This document shows, piece after piece, positions 53,613-64,000 of a stretch of 64,000 bases of DNA (position 1 is its first letter; each line of letters opens with the position of its first letter). The notes under the pieces are model-generated. The model did not search any database. It saw nothing but the letters and a program-made list of their open reading frames with translations, and was not told the origin of the DNA. The stretch spans positions 62,001-126,000 of the forward strand of contig JAPJBO010000662.1 in assembly GCA_030068145.1 (NCBI GenBank), read 5' to 3'. Position numbers and translations under genes: made by a program. The DNA is from Diplonema papillatum. Lineage: Eukaryota; Euglenozoa; Diplonemea; Diplonemida; Diplonemidae.

Positions 53613-54590
53613 GGGTCCGCTTCGTTTACTTTTGGAATCGGTTCGTTTCTAGTTTTGGAATCGGTTCGTTTCTAGTTTTGGAACCGGTTCGTTTACTTTT
53701 GGAAACTTCGTTTCTAGTTTTGGAATCGGTTCGTTTCTGGGCTCTTTTTGGGCTGATTTAGCTTGGGGAGTGCTTCGTTTACTTTTGGAACGTTCGAAAC
53801 TAGTTTTGGAAGGTTCGTTTCTAGTTTTGGGTGGCTCGTTTACTTTTGGAACCGGTTCGTTTACTTTTGGAACCGGTTCGTTTCTAGTTTTGGAATCGGT
53901 TCGTTTACTTTTGGAATCGGTTCGTTTACTTTTGGAATCGGTTCGTTTACTTTTGGAATCGGTTCGTTTACTTTTGGAAACTTCGTTTCTAGTTTTGGAA
54001 TCGGTTCGTTTACTTTTGGAATCGGTTCGTTTACTTTTGGAATCGGTTCGTTTACTTTTGGAATCGGTTCGTTCACTTTTGGCTGTTTTTGCAGGAGTTA
54101 CCACAGTTTTCCACAATTTCCATACTTTTCAGATTTTTGCCAAATTTTCCAGATTTTGGCCATTTTTGCCGGATTTTGGCCATTTTTGCCAAATTTTCCA
54201 GATTTTGGCCATTTTGCCAAATGTTCCAGATTTTGGCCATTTTTGCCGGATTTTGGCCATCTTGGCCAAATTTTCCAGATTTTGGCCAATTTTTGCCAAA
54301 TTTTCCAGATTTTGGCCATTTTGCCAAATGTTCCAGATTTTGGCCATTTTTGCCGGATTTTGGCCATCTTGGCCAAATTTTCCAGATTTTGGCCAATTTT
54401 GCCAAATTTTCCAGATTTTGGCCATTTTTGCCGGATTTTGGCCATTTTTGCCAAATTTTCCAGATTTTGGCCATTTTGCCAAATGTTCCAGATTTTGGCC
54501 ATTTTTGCCGGATTTTGGCCATCTTGGCCAAATTTTCCAGATTTTGGCCATTTTTGCCGGATTTTGGCCATTTTGGCCAAAATAACATAA
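53613..54590 (+). repeat. 21-bp and 21/30-bp tandem arrays of E1
   Basis: The 21-bp unit alternates between TTTACTTTTGGAATC and TTTCTAGTTTTGGAA variants. Then come GATTTTGGCCATTTTTGCCG units of 21 and 30 bp. All periods are multiples of three, which keeps several frames open. Confidence 0.95.
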
Positions 54591-55245
54591 GGAGTATGCC
54601 GTGGCATACTCCTCGACTGGGCACAGGAGCTGTACGTGCAGCCCTACCGCCTTCGACGAGACTTGCGCAGGTTGCGTGTGCGTAGTCTCCGTGATGAGAG
54701 GGGAGACAGGGCGTCCTCCTCGCGCGGCACTCATCTCGATTGCAGAGCACATGGCTGCGGCGATGCAAGGATCAAGTCTGATGCGCGAACTCCCAGACGT
54801 CTTCCGAGAAGTCTCTGCGTTCGCTCGAATTTATGTGGCTGCTGACACCGCAGCACCTGCTAAACCATCATCGAAAAGAGCACGAGCAAAGCCCGCGAAA
54901 CCCTCAGCGAAAGGAAAAAAGGGGGCCGCGAAACCCGCAACATCCCGTCGAGCTTCTGTATCGTCGTCCGCATCGTCGTCCGCACCGCCGTCAGTTGTTG
55001 GCACAAAACGGTGTAAGCCGTCGCAAAAGAAGCCACCCGCAAAGAAGCCGCACTCAAAGCCTTCTGTATTTTCGTCCACATTGTCGTCCACATCGTCGTC
55101 CGCATCGTCGTCCGCATCGTCCGCATCGTCGTCCGCACCGCCGTCAGTTGTTGGCACAAAACGGGGTAGGCCGTCGCAAAAGAAGCCACCAGCAAAGAGC
55201 TCGAAGCCGCACTCAAAGCAGTCAAAGAAGCCGAGATCCTCGTAG
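54590..55245 (+). pseudogene. C-terminal remnant of the E3-type protein in E1
   Basis: Matches the last about 210 residues of the E3 ORF: VAYSSTGHRSCTCSPTAFDE, then the basic Ser/Lys-rich tail with two SVVGTKR(C/G)(K/R)PSQKKPPAK units. It begins at a 22-nt-class palindrome (AGGAGTATGCC-GT-complement, 54590-54613). The tail has 12 bp more of the Ser-rich repeat than E3. Downstream, a block of about 174 bp (from about 55263) is duplicated. Confidence 0.8.
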
Positions 55246-55706
55246 CAGCCGGGGCCAACCTCCTTAAAACCACCGGGACCAGTCGAAAGAGCCGCTTTGA
55301 AGAAACTGCCGAAGTAGTGCATACGCGTGGGCACCCAGTCGTCGTCCGAACTTCAGTCCCCCACCCCTCCATCTCCTATCAGCTCCGTCATCAACATTCC
55401 ATCATCAGCACCCTTCACCTCCCTCGCAGCAGCCCCTTAAAACCACCGGGACCAGTCGAAAGAGCCGCTTTGAAGAAACTGCCGAAGTAGTGCATACGCG
55501 TGGGCACCCAGTCGTCGTCCGAACTTCAGTCCCCCACCCCTCCATCTCCTATCAGCTCCGTCATCAACATTCCATCACCGGCACCCTTCACCTCCCTCGC
55601 AGCAGCCGGGGCCAACCCCCTTAAAAACCCCGGCTGGCCTCTCAAAAAAAAGTCTAAAAAAAAATTGTGTTTCCGACTGAGCGAACGTCGCCGGAAACAC
55701 AAAAAA

Positions 55707-56400
55707 AAGGGGGAAAACGCCACCCAGGGTCACAAGGCCTGGGCGCATGCTGCAAGGCCGTTGCGAGCTGTTGAGTGACCCTGGGTCGGAGGAATATTTC
55801 TGATGGATGCTAGCTGGTTGTGTACTGGATCGAAACAAGCATTGTAGCTATTTTAGACTATTAACACTGCATTCTTATAACTAACTAAATTCTTTCTATC
55901 CTAGCGGCTATTAGCATACACGATAACCGGATGACATAAAATTGTCCGCAAATACACACAGCAGATCAAAGAAAGGGGGGCAAAGGTGGAAAATGCAGAT
56001 CAAACGGGAGTAGAATGTGCACACGCTTATCCGACTCTTGACTTACTATGCCGTGTTCTGAAAGCTGTCGAGGGGCCCCTCCATAGGTTCTCGCATGATT
56101 CGTTCGCCTTTGTAACACTATCCGTTTGTAGTACGCTTCGCAATTGTGTTCTTGCACTCTAGCCGAATGGCGGGTGGCGGATTTCCGCGCTCGGGCGCAA
56201 GACACGATTATGCTGCTTTTGCAGTGCAAGCCGAACCCGGTTCGCGACTTCGGTTGCGGTAAAGTGTTACGAAGTCTTCGGCTTTCAGATCCGGATACGC
56301 GTATGCAACAGATAGTTAGAGGTCACTTGAAGGATACCCGTGTGCAGCGTTCGAAAGAGTTTGCGTATCTGGCGTCTTTTTTTTGGGGGGAACTCTTTCG
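55707..56400. repeat. 1.2-kb shared 3' segment (copies at 59397 and 63541)
   Basis: Begins at the ACGCCACCCAGGGTCACAAG block and continues through AATGCAGATCAAACGGGAGT to the inverted array. The three copies are nearly identical, differing by single bases (e.g. GACACGATT/GACACAATT) and the 64-bp deletion in E3. Open frames on both strands (e.g. minus 55966-56229) are conserved only because the copies are young; no domain. Confidence 0.8.
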
Positions 56401-58300
56401 ACCCTCTTCGCAGGTTCGTTTCTAGTCTTGGAAGGTTCGCTTCTAGTTTTGGAAGGTTCGTTTCTAGTTTTGGAAAGGTTCGTTTCTGGTGGTCGCAGTC
56501 GATTTTTGACACGATTCCCTTGGAATTTCGGCCGATCTCGTTTTAGTTTTGGAAGAGGTTTCTAGTTTTGGAAGAGGTTCGTTTCTAGTTTTGGAATCGG
56601 TTCGTTTCTAGTTTTGGAAGTGGTTCGTAACTTTTCGAAAAAGTAAACGAACCACTTCCAAAAGTAAACGAAGTAAACGAAGCGATTCCAAAAGTAAACG
56701 AACCGATTCCAAAAGTAAACGAACCGATTCCAAAACTAGAAACGAAGTTTCCAAAAGTAAACGAACCGATTCCAAAAGTAAACGAACCGATTCCAAAAGT
56801 AAACGAACCGATTCCAAAAGTAAACGAACCGATTCCAAAACTAGAAACGAAGTTTCCAAAAGTAAACGAACCGATTCCAAAACTAGAAACGAACCTTCCA
56901 AAAGTAAACGAACCCCACACCCCCCCCCGGGTCCGCTTCGTTTACTTTTGGAATCGGTTCGTTTCTAGTTTTGGAATCGGTTCGTTTCTAGTTTTGGAAT
57001 CGGTTCGTTTACTTTTGGAAACTTCGTTTCTAGTTTTGGAATCGGTTCGTTTCTGGGCTCTTTTTGGGCTGATTTAGCTTGGGGAGTGCTTCGTTTACTT
57101 TTGGAACGTTCGAAACTAGTTTTGGAAGGTTCGTTTCTAGTTTTGGGTGGCTCGTTTACTTTTGGAACCGGTTCGTTTACTTTTGGAACCGGTTCGTTTC
57201 TAGTTTTGGAATCGGTTCGTTTACTTTTGGAATCGGTTCGTTTACTTTTGGAATCGGTTCGTTTACTTTTGGAAACTTCGTTTCTAGTTTTGGAATCGGT
57301 TCGTTTACTTTTGGAATCGGTTCGTTTACTTTTGGAATCGGTTCGTTTACTTTTGGAATCGGTTCGTTCACTTTTGGCTGTTTTTGCAGGAGTTACCACA
57401 GTTTTCCACAATTTCCATACTTTTCAGATTTTGGCCATATTTGCCAGATTTTGGCCATTTTTTGCCGGATTTTGGCCATTTTTGCCAAATTTTCCAGATT
57501 TTGGCCATTTTGCCAAATGTTCCAGATTTTGGCCATTTTTGCCGGATTTTGGCCATCTTGGCCAAATTTTCCAGATTTTGGCCATTTTTGCCAAATTTTC
57601 CAGATTTTGGCCATTTTTGCCGGATTTTGGCCATTTTGGCCAAATTTTCCAGATTTTGGCCATTTTGGCCAAATTTTCCAAATGGCCATATTTGCCAGAT
57701 TTTGGCCATTTTGGCCAAATTTTCCAAATGGCCAAATTTTCCAGATTTTGGCCATTTTTGCCAAATTTTCCAGATTTTGGCCATTTTTGCCGGATTTTGG
57801 CCATTTTTGCCAAATTTTCCAGATTTTGGCCATTTTTGCCGGATTTTGGCCATCTTGGCCAAATTTTCCAGATTTTGGCCATTTTGGCCAAATTTTCCAA
57901 ATGGCCATATTTGCCAGATTTTGGCCATTTTGGCCAAATTTTCCAAATGGCCATATTTGCCAGATTTTGGCCATTTTGGCCAAATTTTCCAAATGGCCAT
58001 ATTTGCCAGATTTTGGCCATTTTGGCCAAATTTTCCAAATGGCCATGTTTGCCAGATTTTGGCCATTTTTTGCCAAATTTTCCAGATTTTGGTCATTTTT
58101 GCCGGATTTTGGCCATTTTGGCCAAATTTTCCAGATTTTGGCCATTTTGGCCAAGTTTTCCAAATTTTGGCCATTTTGCCAAATTTTGGCCATTTTTGCC
58201 ATTTTTCCGATTCTGGCCATTTTTGGCAGATTTTTTTTTTTTGGCCATTTTTTGCCAAATCCATTATTGCTATGTTTTTCCAAATTTTCACACACACACA
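56400..58300. repeat. E1/E2 junction: inverted 21-bp arrays and GCC-ATTTT array
   Basis: Plus units at 56400-56635, minus units 56640-56915, then from 56929 plus units again to 57370, then the GGCCATTTT array to 58300. The switch at 56916-56929 is the join of two elements. Confidence 0.95.
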
Positions 58301-60735
58301 GAGCTAGCCGATGTCTTGAACCCGTCGGTTGCATCTGCTGCTGTTACTGACATTCGTAAATTGAAAAGGAATCGGAATCTTCGCTCTTCCGTTTTGTGCC
58401 GAGGAAGGGCACGAGTAGCCGGGAAGAGTCGGCTGGATTCATATCGTTCGAATAAAACAAAACTACGCGGTTCTTTCCATTTTACCTGAGTTTTTCCAAT
58501 GAATGACTATCGGCCCTTCCTTTCGAACTTCGAACCGAACCATATTTACTTTGTGTGCGACATAACCCATGACCTGTCTCTAACTTGCGTCGTGATATAG
58601 TCGATTGTTGAAAGATGAATGCCTAGTGGAACTCATTCAGCTTGTACTAATTGCATATTCCTTGTTTCGATCCGGTACGAAGCCTTTAAGCATGAAAACG
58701 AAATCTAGTCTCACCCCAAAAAGGAAACAAGATGTCCACTTCTTCAATGGAGGCTTTGCTTCGGCTCGTGGAGTTGAAGCAGGCGGGTTACGTGAGCGAG
58801 TCTGAATTTCAGATCATGAAATCGGACATAATGACAAATGCTGCGCGCAACAACGCCGGCCTGCCAGCCGCACTCGGACCGCCCCCTGTCTTCGAAACGC
58901 CACCGCCCATGCCTGATCCGGTCGTTCCACCACCTCCACCTGCACCATCGCCAGTCACCCCCGCGCCTGTTGTCACACCACAACCATCACCAATCACACC
59001 AGCGCCTGTCATCCCACCATCACCAGTCACCCCTGCGCCTGTCCCACAGACACCAGCGCCCATGCCAAGCACCCAGGCACAGGAAGGGAGTGCCACAGAG
59101 ACTGGCCCAAGCAGAGATGACACACCACGACGCACCCACCTTGCCAGACCGGCCGCCCCGACGATGTACACCGAGGGGGAGATGAAGCAACGTGGGGTCG
59201 TGCTCGGGGGCTCCTTTGTCGGGAAAACTGGGAGGGAGATGCAGTTTGCATGCCGACGCACCCTCAAGACCGAGGTGGAAGCTACTCGCGTGGCGGAAGC
59301 CCGCAACCGACTGCGCCAAGAGCTGGACAGCGACCCCGCGCTCACGGAAGCCCAGGTAGCGTTGAAGATGCGGAAAGAGAGCACCGCAGAAGAAAAAAGG
59401 GGGAAAACGCCACCCAGGGTCACAAGGCCTGGGCGCATGCTGCAAGGCCGTTGCGAGCTGTTGAGTGACCCTGGGTCGGAGGAATATTTCTGATGGATGC
59501 TAGCTGGTTGTGTACTGGATCGAAACAAGCATTGTAGCTATTTTAGACTATTAACACTGCATTCTTATAACTAACTAAATTCTTTCTATCCTAGCGGCTA
59601 TTAGCATACACGATAACCGGATGACATAAAATTGTCCGCAAATACACACAGCAGATCAAAGAAAGGGGGGCAAAGGTGGAAAATGCAGATCAAACGGGAG
59701 TAGAATGTGCACACGCTTATCCGACTCTTGACTTACTATGCCGTGTTCTGAAAGCTGTCGAGGGGCCCCTCCATAGGTTCTCGCATGATTCGTTCGCCTT
59801 TGTAACACTATCCGTTTGTAGTACGCTTCGCAATTGTGTTCTTGCACTCTAGCCGAATGGCGGGTGGCGGATTTCCGCGCTCGGGCGCAAGACACAATTA
59901 TGCTGCTTTTGCAGTGCAAGCCGAACCCGGTTCGCGACTTCGGTTGCGGTAAAGTGTTACGAAGTCTTCGGCTTTCAGATCCGGATACGCGTATGCAACA
60001 GATAGTTAGAGGTCACTTGAAGGATACCCGTGTGCAGCGTTCGAAAGAGTTTGCGTATCTGGCGTCTTTTTTTTGGGGGGAACTCTTTCGACCCTCTTCG
60101 CAGGTTCGTTTCTAGTCTTGGAAGGTTCGCTTCTAGTTTTGGAAGGTTCGTTTCTAGTTTTGGAAGGTTCGAAACTAGTTTTGGAAGGTTCGTTTCTAGT
60201 TTTGGAAAGGTTCGTTTCTGGTGGTCGCAGTCGATTTTTGACACGATTCCCTTGGAATTTCGGCCGATCTCGTTTTAGTTTTGGAAGAGGTTCGTTTCTA
60301 GTTTTGGAATCGGTTCGTTTCTAGTTTTGGAAGTGGTTCGTAACTTTTCGAAAAAGTAAACGAACCACTTCCAAAAGTAAACGAAGCGATTCCAAAAGTA
60401 AACGAACCGATTCCAAAAGTAAACGAACCGATTCCAAAACTAGAAACGAAGTTTCCAAAAGTAAACGAACCGATTCCAAAAGTAAACGAACCGATTCCAA
60501 AAGTAAACGAACCGATTCCAAAAGTAAACGAACCGATTCCAAAACTAGAAACGAAGTTTCCAAAAGTAAACGAACCGATTCCAAAAGTAAACGAACCGAT
60601 TCCAAAAGTAAACGAACCGATTCCAAAAGTAAACGAACCGATTCCAAAAGTAAACGAAGATTCCAAAAGTAAACGAACCGATTCCAAAACTAGAAACGAA
60701 CCTTCCAAAAGTAAACGAACCCCACACCCCCCCCC
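56929..60735 (+). mobile_element. E2: tandem inverted-array element with SHOCT-like ORF
   Basis: Same ends and same 1.2-kb 3' segment as E1, but the interior (58300-59396) is different and carries the ORF at 58732. A second inverted array ends it at 60735. Its length is about 3.8 kb. Confidence 0.8.
58732..59493 (+). CDS. SHOCT-like, proline-rich protein of E2
   Basis: An ATG start and 253 intact codons. The N-terminus LLRLVELKQAGYVSESEFQI then MKSDIM matches the short SHOCT helix-hairpin (L-x-x-L-x-x-G-x-(I/V)-(T/S)-x-x-E-F-x-x-x-K), found in oligomerising proteins. The middle is (PAPV/PSPVTPAP)n repeats. The C-terminal helical part (TEVEATRVAEARNRLRQELD) runs into the segment shared with E1 and E3 (TPPRVTRPGRMLQGRCELLS). 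It may act like an ORF1/accessory protein of the element. Function unknown. Confidence 0.6.
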   Translation: MSTSSMEALLRLVELKQAGYVSESEFQIMKSDIMTNAARNNAGLPAALGPPPVFETPPPMPDPVVPPPPPAPSPVTPAPVVTPQPSPITPAPVIPPSPVTPAPVPQTPAPMPSTQAQEGSATETGPSRDDTPRRTHLARPAAPTMYTEGEMKQRGVVLGGSFVGKTGREMQFACRRTLKTEVEATRVAEARNRLRQELDSDPALTEAQVALKMRKESTAEEKRGKTPPRVTRPGRMLQGRCELLSDPGSEEYF

Positions 60736-61550
60736 GGGTCCGCTTCGTTTACTTTTGGAATCGGTTCGTTTCTAGTTTTGGAATCGGTTCGTTTCTAGTT
60801 TTGGAATCGGTTCGTTTACTTTTGGAAACTTCGTTTCTAGTTTTGGAATCGGTTCGTTTCTGGGCTCTTTTTGGGCTGATTTAGCTTGGGGAGTGCTTCG
60901 TTTACTTTTGGAACGTTCGAAACTAGTTTTGGAAGGTTCGTTTCTAGTTTTGGGTGGCTCGTTTACTTTTGGAACCGGTTCGTTTACTTTTGGAACCGGT
61001 TCGTTTCTAGTTTTGGAATCGGTTCGTTTACTTTTGGAATCGGTTCGTTTACTTTTGGAATCGGTTCGTTTACTTTTGGAAACTTCGTTTCTAGTTTTGG
61101 AATCGGTTCGTTTACTTTTGGAATCGGTTCGTTTACTTTTGGAATCGGTTCGTTTACTTTTGGAATCGGTTCGTTTACTTTTGGAATCGGTTCGTTCACT
61201 TTTGGCTGTTTTTGCAGGAGTTACCACAGTTTTCCACAATTTCCATACTTTTCAGATTTTGGCCATATTTGCCAGATTTTGGCCATTTTTTGCCAAATTT
61301 TCCAGATTTTGGCCATTTTTGCCAAATTTTCCACATTTTGGCCATTTTTGCCGGATTTTGGCCATTTTTGCCAAATTTTCCAGATTTTGGCCATTTTGCC
61401 AAATGTTCCAGATTTTGGCCATTTTTGCCGGATTTTGGCCATCTTGGCCAAATTTTCCAGATTTTGGCCATTTTTGCCGGATTTTGGCCATTTTTGCCAA
61501 ATTTTCCAGATTTTTGGCCATTTTGGCCAAATTTTCCAGATTTTGGCCAA
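60110..61550. repeat. E2/E3 junction arrays
   Basis: As at 56400-58300: plus units, minus units (60355-60715), then plus units from 60736 and the GGCCATTTT array to 61550. Confidence 0.95.
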
Positions 61551-64000
61551 GTATGTGGGATTGCACATGCGCGAAACCACCAATGACTGGTGTAGCTGCA
61601 AACGCTTCAACCAGTTTGGGATTTGCCCATGCCTGATTGAACTGAGTACGAAGCACTGGCGTGGAAACAACCGCGCCAACAGTGCGCTGTTTACTCAGAC
61701 AGCACCGCAAAAGATCCTGGGAAAGGTGACGACGAAGAAGCCACGGGAGTCCGAGTTCGTGTGCGAGCTGTGTGACAAGAGGTTTGGGTCAAATGAACAC
61801 AATTACAAAGCCCACATCGAATCCTCTTCGCACTTCTTGCAACTGAGCAACTATAATGGCGAGGTAGGAGCCGTTGCCCCCCGATGGATCAGGATGTCCT
61901 TGGAGAAGGACAACCTCCGCCGCGGGACAACTTGCACTTTGCTGTCGGTTACGTCGACATGTCTGAGTCACATGTTCATTTATTTGAACATGCCTGGCGA
62001 ATGGCAAGGAGACCCGAACCGTTTTCAAAGGTTCGAACGATGGTGCAGTGGGGGTTCAACGCCGATCCCCCCGGTTGTGATGGCGGATGCTACCTTTAAC
62101 AGCGAAATTGGGTTTTCCCAGTACGCTCCTGGCGTCGCCACCGCGACGACGCAGCCCAGCTCCTGCTGCGTGAACGCCGCTTTGGCACCTTATCTTGTAC
62201 TCAGTCTCATAGATGAACTGGGCGCACAGTACGACAAGATCGCGCACGTGGTTCTCATCGTGGGCGCAGTGGTGTATGACGAGGAATTCCTGCCACGTCT
62301 TAGTGGTGCACATGGGTCCGGCTACGTGCTTCCAGACGAGCCTGCTGCGAAGGTGGGAATCAAGGCGCTCCTCTGCTTGGGAGCAGCACCGACCCTCAAC
62401 GGTGCGGACCCCGGGCTGGCCTCTAAGGTGGCCGCCCTCTTCGTCCCCACGGGCCACCTGGCCTATATGATCTTTACGACGGGGGCCTACAGCTTCGTCG
62501 CGTGGCGGGCAGGGACGGCTTGGTTCGTCTTTGATAGTCACAAAACGAACCCCCTGCTTGTTACACAGCGAGCAGATGACGCATTTGAGCACATTGCTGC
62601 TCGAATCAAGGAGTATGCCGTGGCATACTCCTCGACTGGGCACAGGAGCTGTACGTGCAGCCCTACCGCCTTCGACGAGACTTGCGCAGGTTGCGTGTGC
62701 GTAGTCTCCGTGATGAGAGGGGAGACAGGGCGTCCTCCTCGCGCGGCACTCATCTCGATTGCAGAGCACATGGCTGCGGCGATGCAAGGATCAAGTCTGA
62801 TGCGCGAACTCCCAGACGTCTTCCGAGAAGTCTCTGCGTTCGCTCGAATTTATGTGGCTGCTGACACCGCAGCACCTGCTAAACCATCATCGAAAAGAGC
62901 ACGAGCAAAGCCCGCGAAACCCTCAGCGAAAGGAAAAAAGGGGGCCGCGAAACCCGCAACATCCCGTCGAGCTTCTGTATCGTCGTCCGCATCGTCGTCC
63001 GCACCGCCGTCAGTTGTTGGCACAAAACGGTGTAAGCCGTCGCAAAAGAAGCCACCCGCAAAGAAGCCGCACTCAAAGCCTTCTGTATTTTCGTCCACAT
63101 TGTCGTCCACATCGTCGTCCGCATCGTCCGCATCGTCGTCCGCACCGCCGTCAGTTGTTGGCACAAAACGGGGTAGGCCGTCGCAAAAGAAGCCACCAGC
63201 AAAGAGCTCGAAGCCGCACTCAAAGCAGTCAAAGAAGCCGAGATCCTCGTAGCAGCCGGGGCCAACCTCCTTAAAACCACCGGGACCAGTCGAAAGAGCC
63301 GCTTTGAAGAAACTGCCGAAGTAGTGCATACGCGTGGGCACCCAGTCGTCGTCCGAACTTCAGTCCCCCACCCCTCCATCTCCTATCAGCTCCGTCATCA
63401 ACATTCCATCACCGGCACCCTTCACCTCCCTCGCAGCAGCCGGGGCCAACCCCCTTAAAAACCCCGGCTGGCCTCTCAAAAAAAAGTCTAAAAAAAAATT
63501 GTGTTTCCGACTGAGCGAACGTCGCCGGAAACCCAAAAAGAGGGGGAAAACGCCACCCAGGGTCACAAGGCCTGGGCGCATGCTGCAAGGCCGTTGCGAG
63601 CTGTTGAGTGACCCTGGGTCGGAGGAATATTAACACTGCATTCTTATAACTAACCAAATTCTTTCTATCCTAGCGGCTATTAGCATACACGATAACCGGA
63701 TGACATAAAATTGTCCGCAAATACACACAGCAGATCAAAGAAAGGGGGGCAAAGGTGGAAAATGCAGATCAAACGGGAGTAGAATGTGCACACGCTTATC
63801 CGACTCTTGACTTACTATGCCGTGTTCTGAAAGCTGTCGAGGGGCCCCTCCATAGGTTCTCGCATGATTCGTTCGCCTTTGTAACACTATCCGTTTGTAG
63901 TACGCTTCGCAATTGTGTTCTTGCACTCTAGCCGAATGGCGGGTGGCGGATTTCCGCGCTCGGGCGCAAGACACGATTATGCTGCTTTTGCAGTGCAAGC
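60736..64000 (+). mobile_element. E3: protein-coding tandem inverted-array element (right end outside window)
   Basis: Starts at the junction GGGTCCGCTTCG (60736). After the arrays it carries the 1.06-kb segment missing in E1 plus the shared C-terminal segment, then the common 3' segment, cut by the window end. Versus E1/E2 it lacks 64 bp after GGAATATT (about 63630), between TATT repeats. Confidence 0.8.
61567..63252 (+). CDS. SWIM-like + C2H2 + C76-like cysteine protease protein of E3
   Basis: The open frame starts at 60886 within the array but has no ATG before 61567. The ATG-based product starts MRETTNDWCSCKRFNQFGIC then PC: a SWIM-like finger (CxC-x8-CxC, Cys replacing His) as at the C-terminus of MuDR/MULE transposases. 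A C2H2 follows, CELCDKRF...H-x5-H (C at 61762). The next domain has SSCCVNAALAPYLVLSL (Cys at 62164-62169) and, about 123 residues on, WFVFDSHKTN (Asp-x-His, 62533-62541). Spacing and D-x-H recall peptidase family C76, known from herpesvirus tegument deubiquitinases and from eukaryotic relatives. The tail is basic with an AT-hook-like GRPSQKK. The transposase DDE core is missing. Confidence 0.7.
   Translation: MRETTNDWCSCKRFNQFGICPCLIELSTKHWRGNNRANSALFTQTAPQKILGKVTTKKPRESEFVCELCDKRFGSNEHNYKAHIESSSHFLQLSNYNGEVGAVAPRWIRMSLEKDNLRRGTTCTLLSVTSTCLSHMFIYLNMPGEWQGDPNRFQRFERWCSGGSTPIPPVVMADATFNSEIGFSQYAPGVATATTQPSSCCVNAALAPYLVLSLIDELGAQYDKIAHVVLIVGAVVYDEEFLPRLSGAHGSGYVLPDEPAAKVGIKALLCLGAAPTLNGADPGLASKVAALFVPTGHLAYMIFTTGAYSFVAWRAGTAWFVFDSHKTNPLLVTQRADDAFEHIAARIKEYAVAYSSTGHRSCTCSPTAFDETCAGCVCVVSVMRGETGRPPRAALISIAEHMAAAMQGSSLMRELPDVFREVSAFARIYVAADTAAPAKPSSKRARAKPAKPSAKGKKGAAKPATSRRASVSSSASSSAPPSVVGTKRCKPSQKKPPAKKPHSKPSVFSSTLSSTSSSASSASSSAPPSVVGTKRGRPSQKKPPAKSSKPHSKQSKKPRSS

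Larger units (their letters stand above)
53613..56928 (+). mobile_element. E1: tandem inverted-array element, internally deleted
   Basis: Starts GGGTCCGCTTCGTTTACTTT with plus-oriented 21-bp units (GGTTCGTTTACTTTTGGAAT plus C), then a GCCATTTTTGCC array (54120-54580), then the C-terminal part of the E3 protein gene (54590-55245), then a 1.2-kb conserved segment. It ends with minus-oriented 21-bp units and a C-tract. Inverted subterminal arrays resemble long TIRs of MULEs. Relative to E3 it lacks about 1.06 kb between the array and position 54590. Confidence 0.8.

Noticed and set aside
55966-56229. 87-codon minus frame conserved in three copies
   Set aside because: Copies are nearly identical at DNA level, so conservation is uninformative; no domain or start context.
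53763-58489. Several 200-470 codon frames on both strands over the arrays
   Set aside because: Produced by 21- and 30-bp repeats, which keep all frames open.
60736-64000. Viral or virophage insertion, because of the C76-like domain
   Set aside because: No capsid, DNA polymerase or packaging genes; context is repeat arrays and a SWIM finger, better fitting a DNA transposon.

Overview
The window is nuclear DNA of a eukaryote, probably a protist or unicellular alga. It has GT-AG introns (donors GTATGC/GTATGT), a cAMP-dependent protein kinase regulatory subunit gene, a PIAS-type SUMO ligase gene and dense retroelements. There are no bacterial operons, Shine-Dalgarno sites or CRISPR arrays. I cannot name the species from sequence alone.

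Layout. 0-11.3 kb holds the few host genes: a spliced PKA regulatory-subunit gene on the minus strand with a possible N-myristoylated first exon, a 148-bp tandem array upstream of it, and a low-complexity coiled-coil gene (7.9-9.8 kb, minus). 11.3-15.7 kb is a 5'-truncated LINE abutting a short LINE tail. 16.0-20.2 kb is a decayed Penelope-like element (PLE) whose protein runs GIY-YIG, zinc finger, reverse transcriptase, then a ubiquitin-specific protease (USP) and a C2H2 finger; a second, shorter PLE-USP copy lies at 22.1-23.9 kb. 26.9-32.5 kb carries a long terminal-inverted-repeat element, a pogo-like DNA transposon and palindromic repeats. 32.6-34.1 kb has a 387-bp TAG microsatellite and a divergent LSU rRNA fragment. 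35.8-38.2 kb has broken retroelement pieces. 38.4-39.4 kb is the PIAS-like gene. 39.5-48.2 kb holds a free-standing USP ORF, a LINE tail and a LINE with ORF1, an N-terminal 2A-like peptide, an AP-type endonuclease and a reverse transcriptase. 48.3-51.2 kb has degraded ORFs with zinc fingers. 53.6-64.0 kb is a tandem run of three related elements bounded by inverted arrays of a 21-bp repeat. The third encodes a SWIM-like finger, a C2H2 finger and a cysteine-protease-like domain with Cys and Asp-x-His; the second encodes a SHOCT-like proline-rich protein.

Main message. Mobile DNA dominates, and ubiquitin-system domains recur in or beside it: three USP ORFs (two fused to PLE protein), one protease-like domain resembling peptidase family C76, and one SUMO ligase. 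The PLE-USP fusion is supported by two diverged copies, both keeping the Cys and His boxes although the reverse transcriptase has decayed. Many elements carry frameshifts; these may be real decay or partly assembly error.
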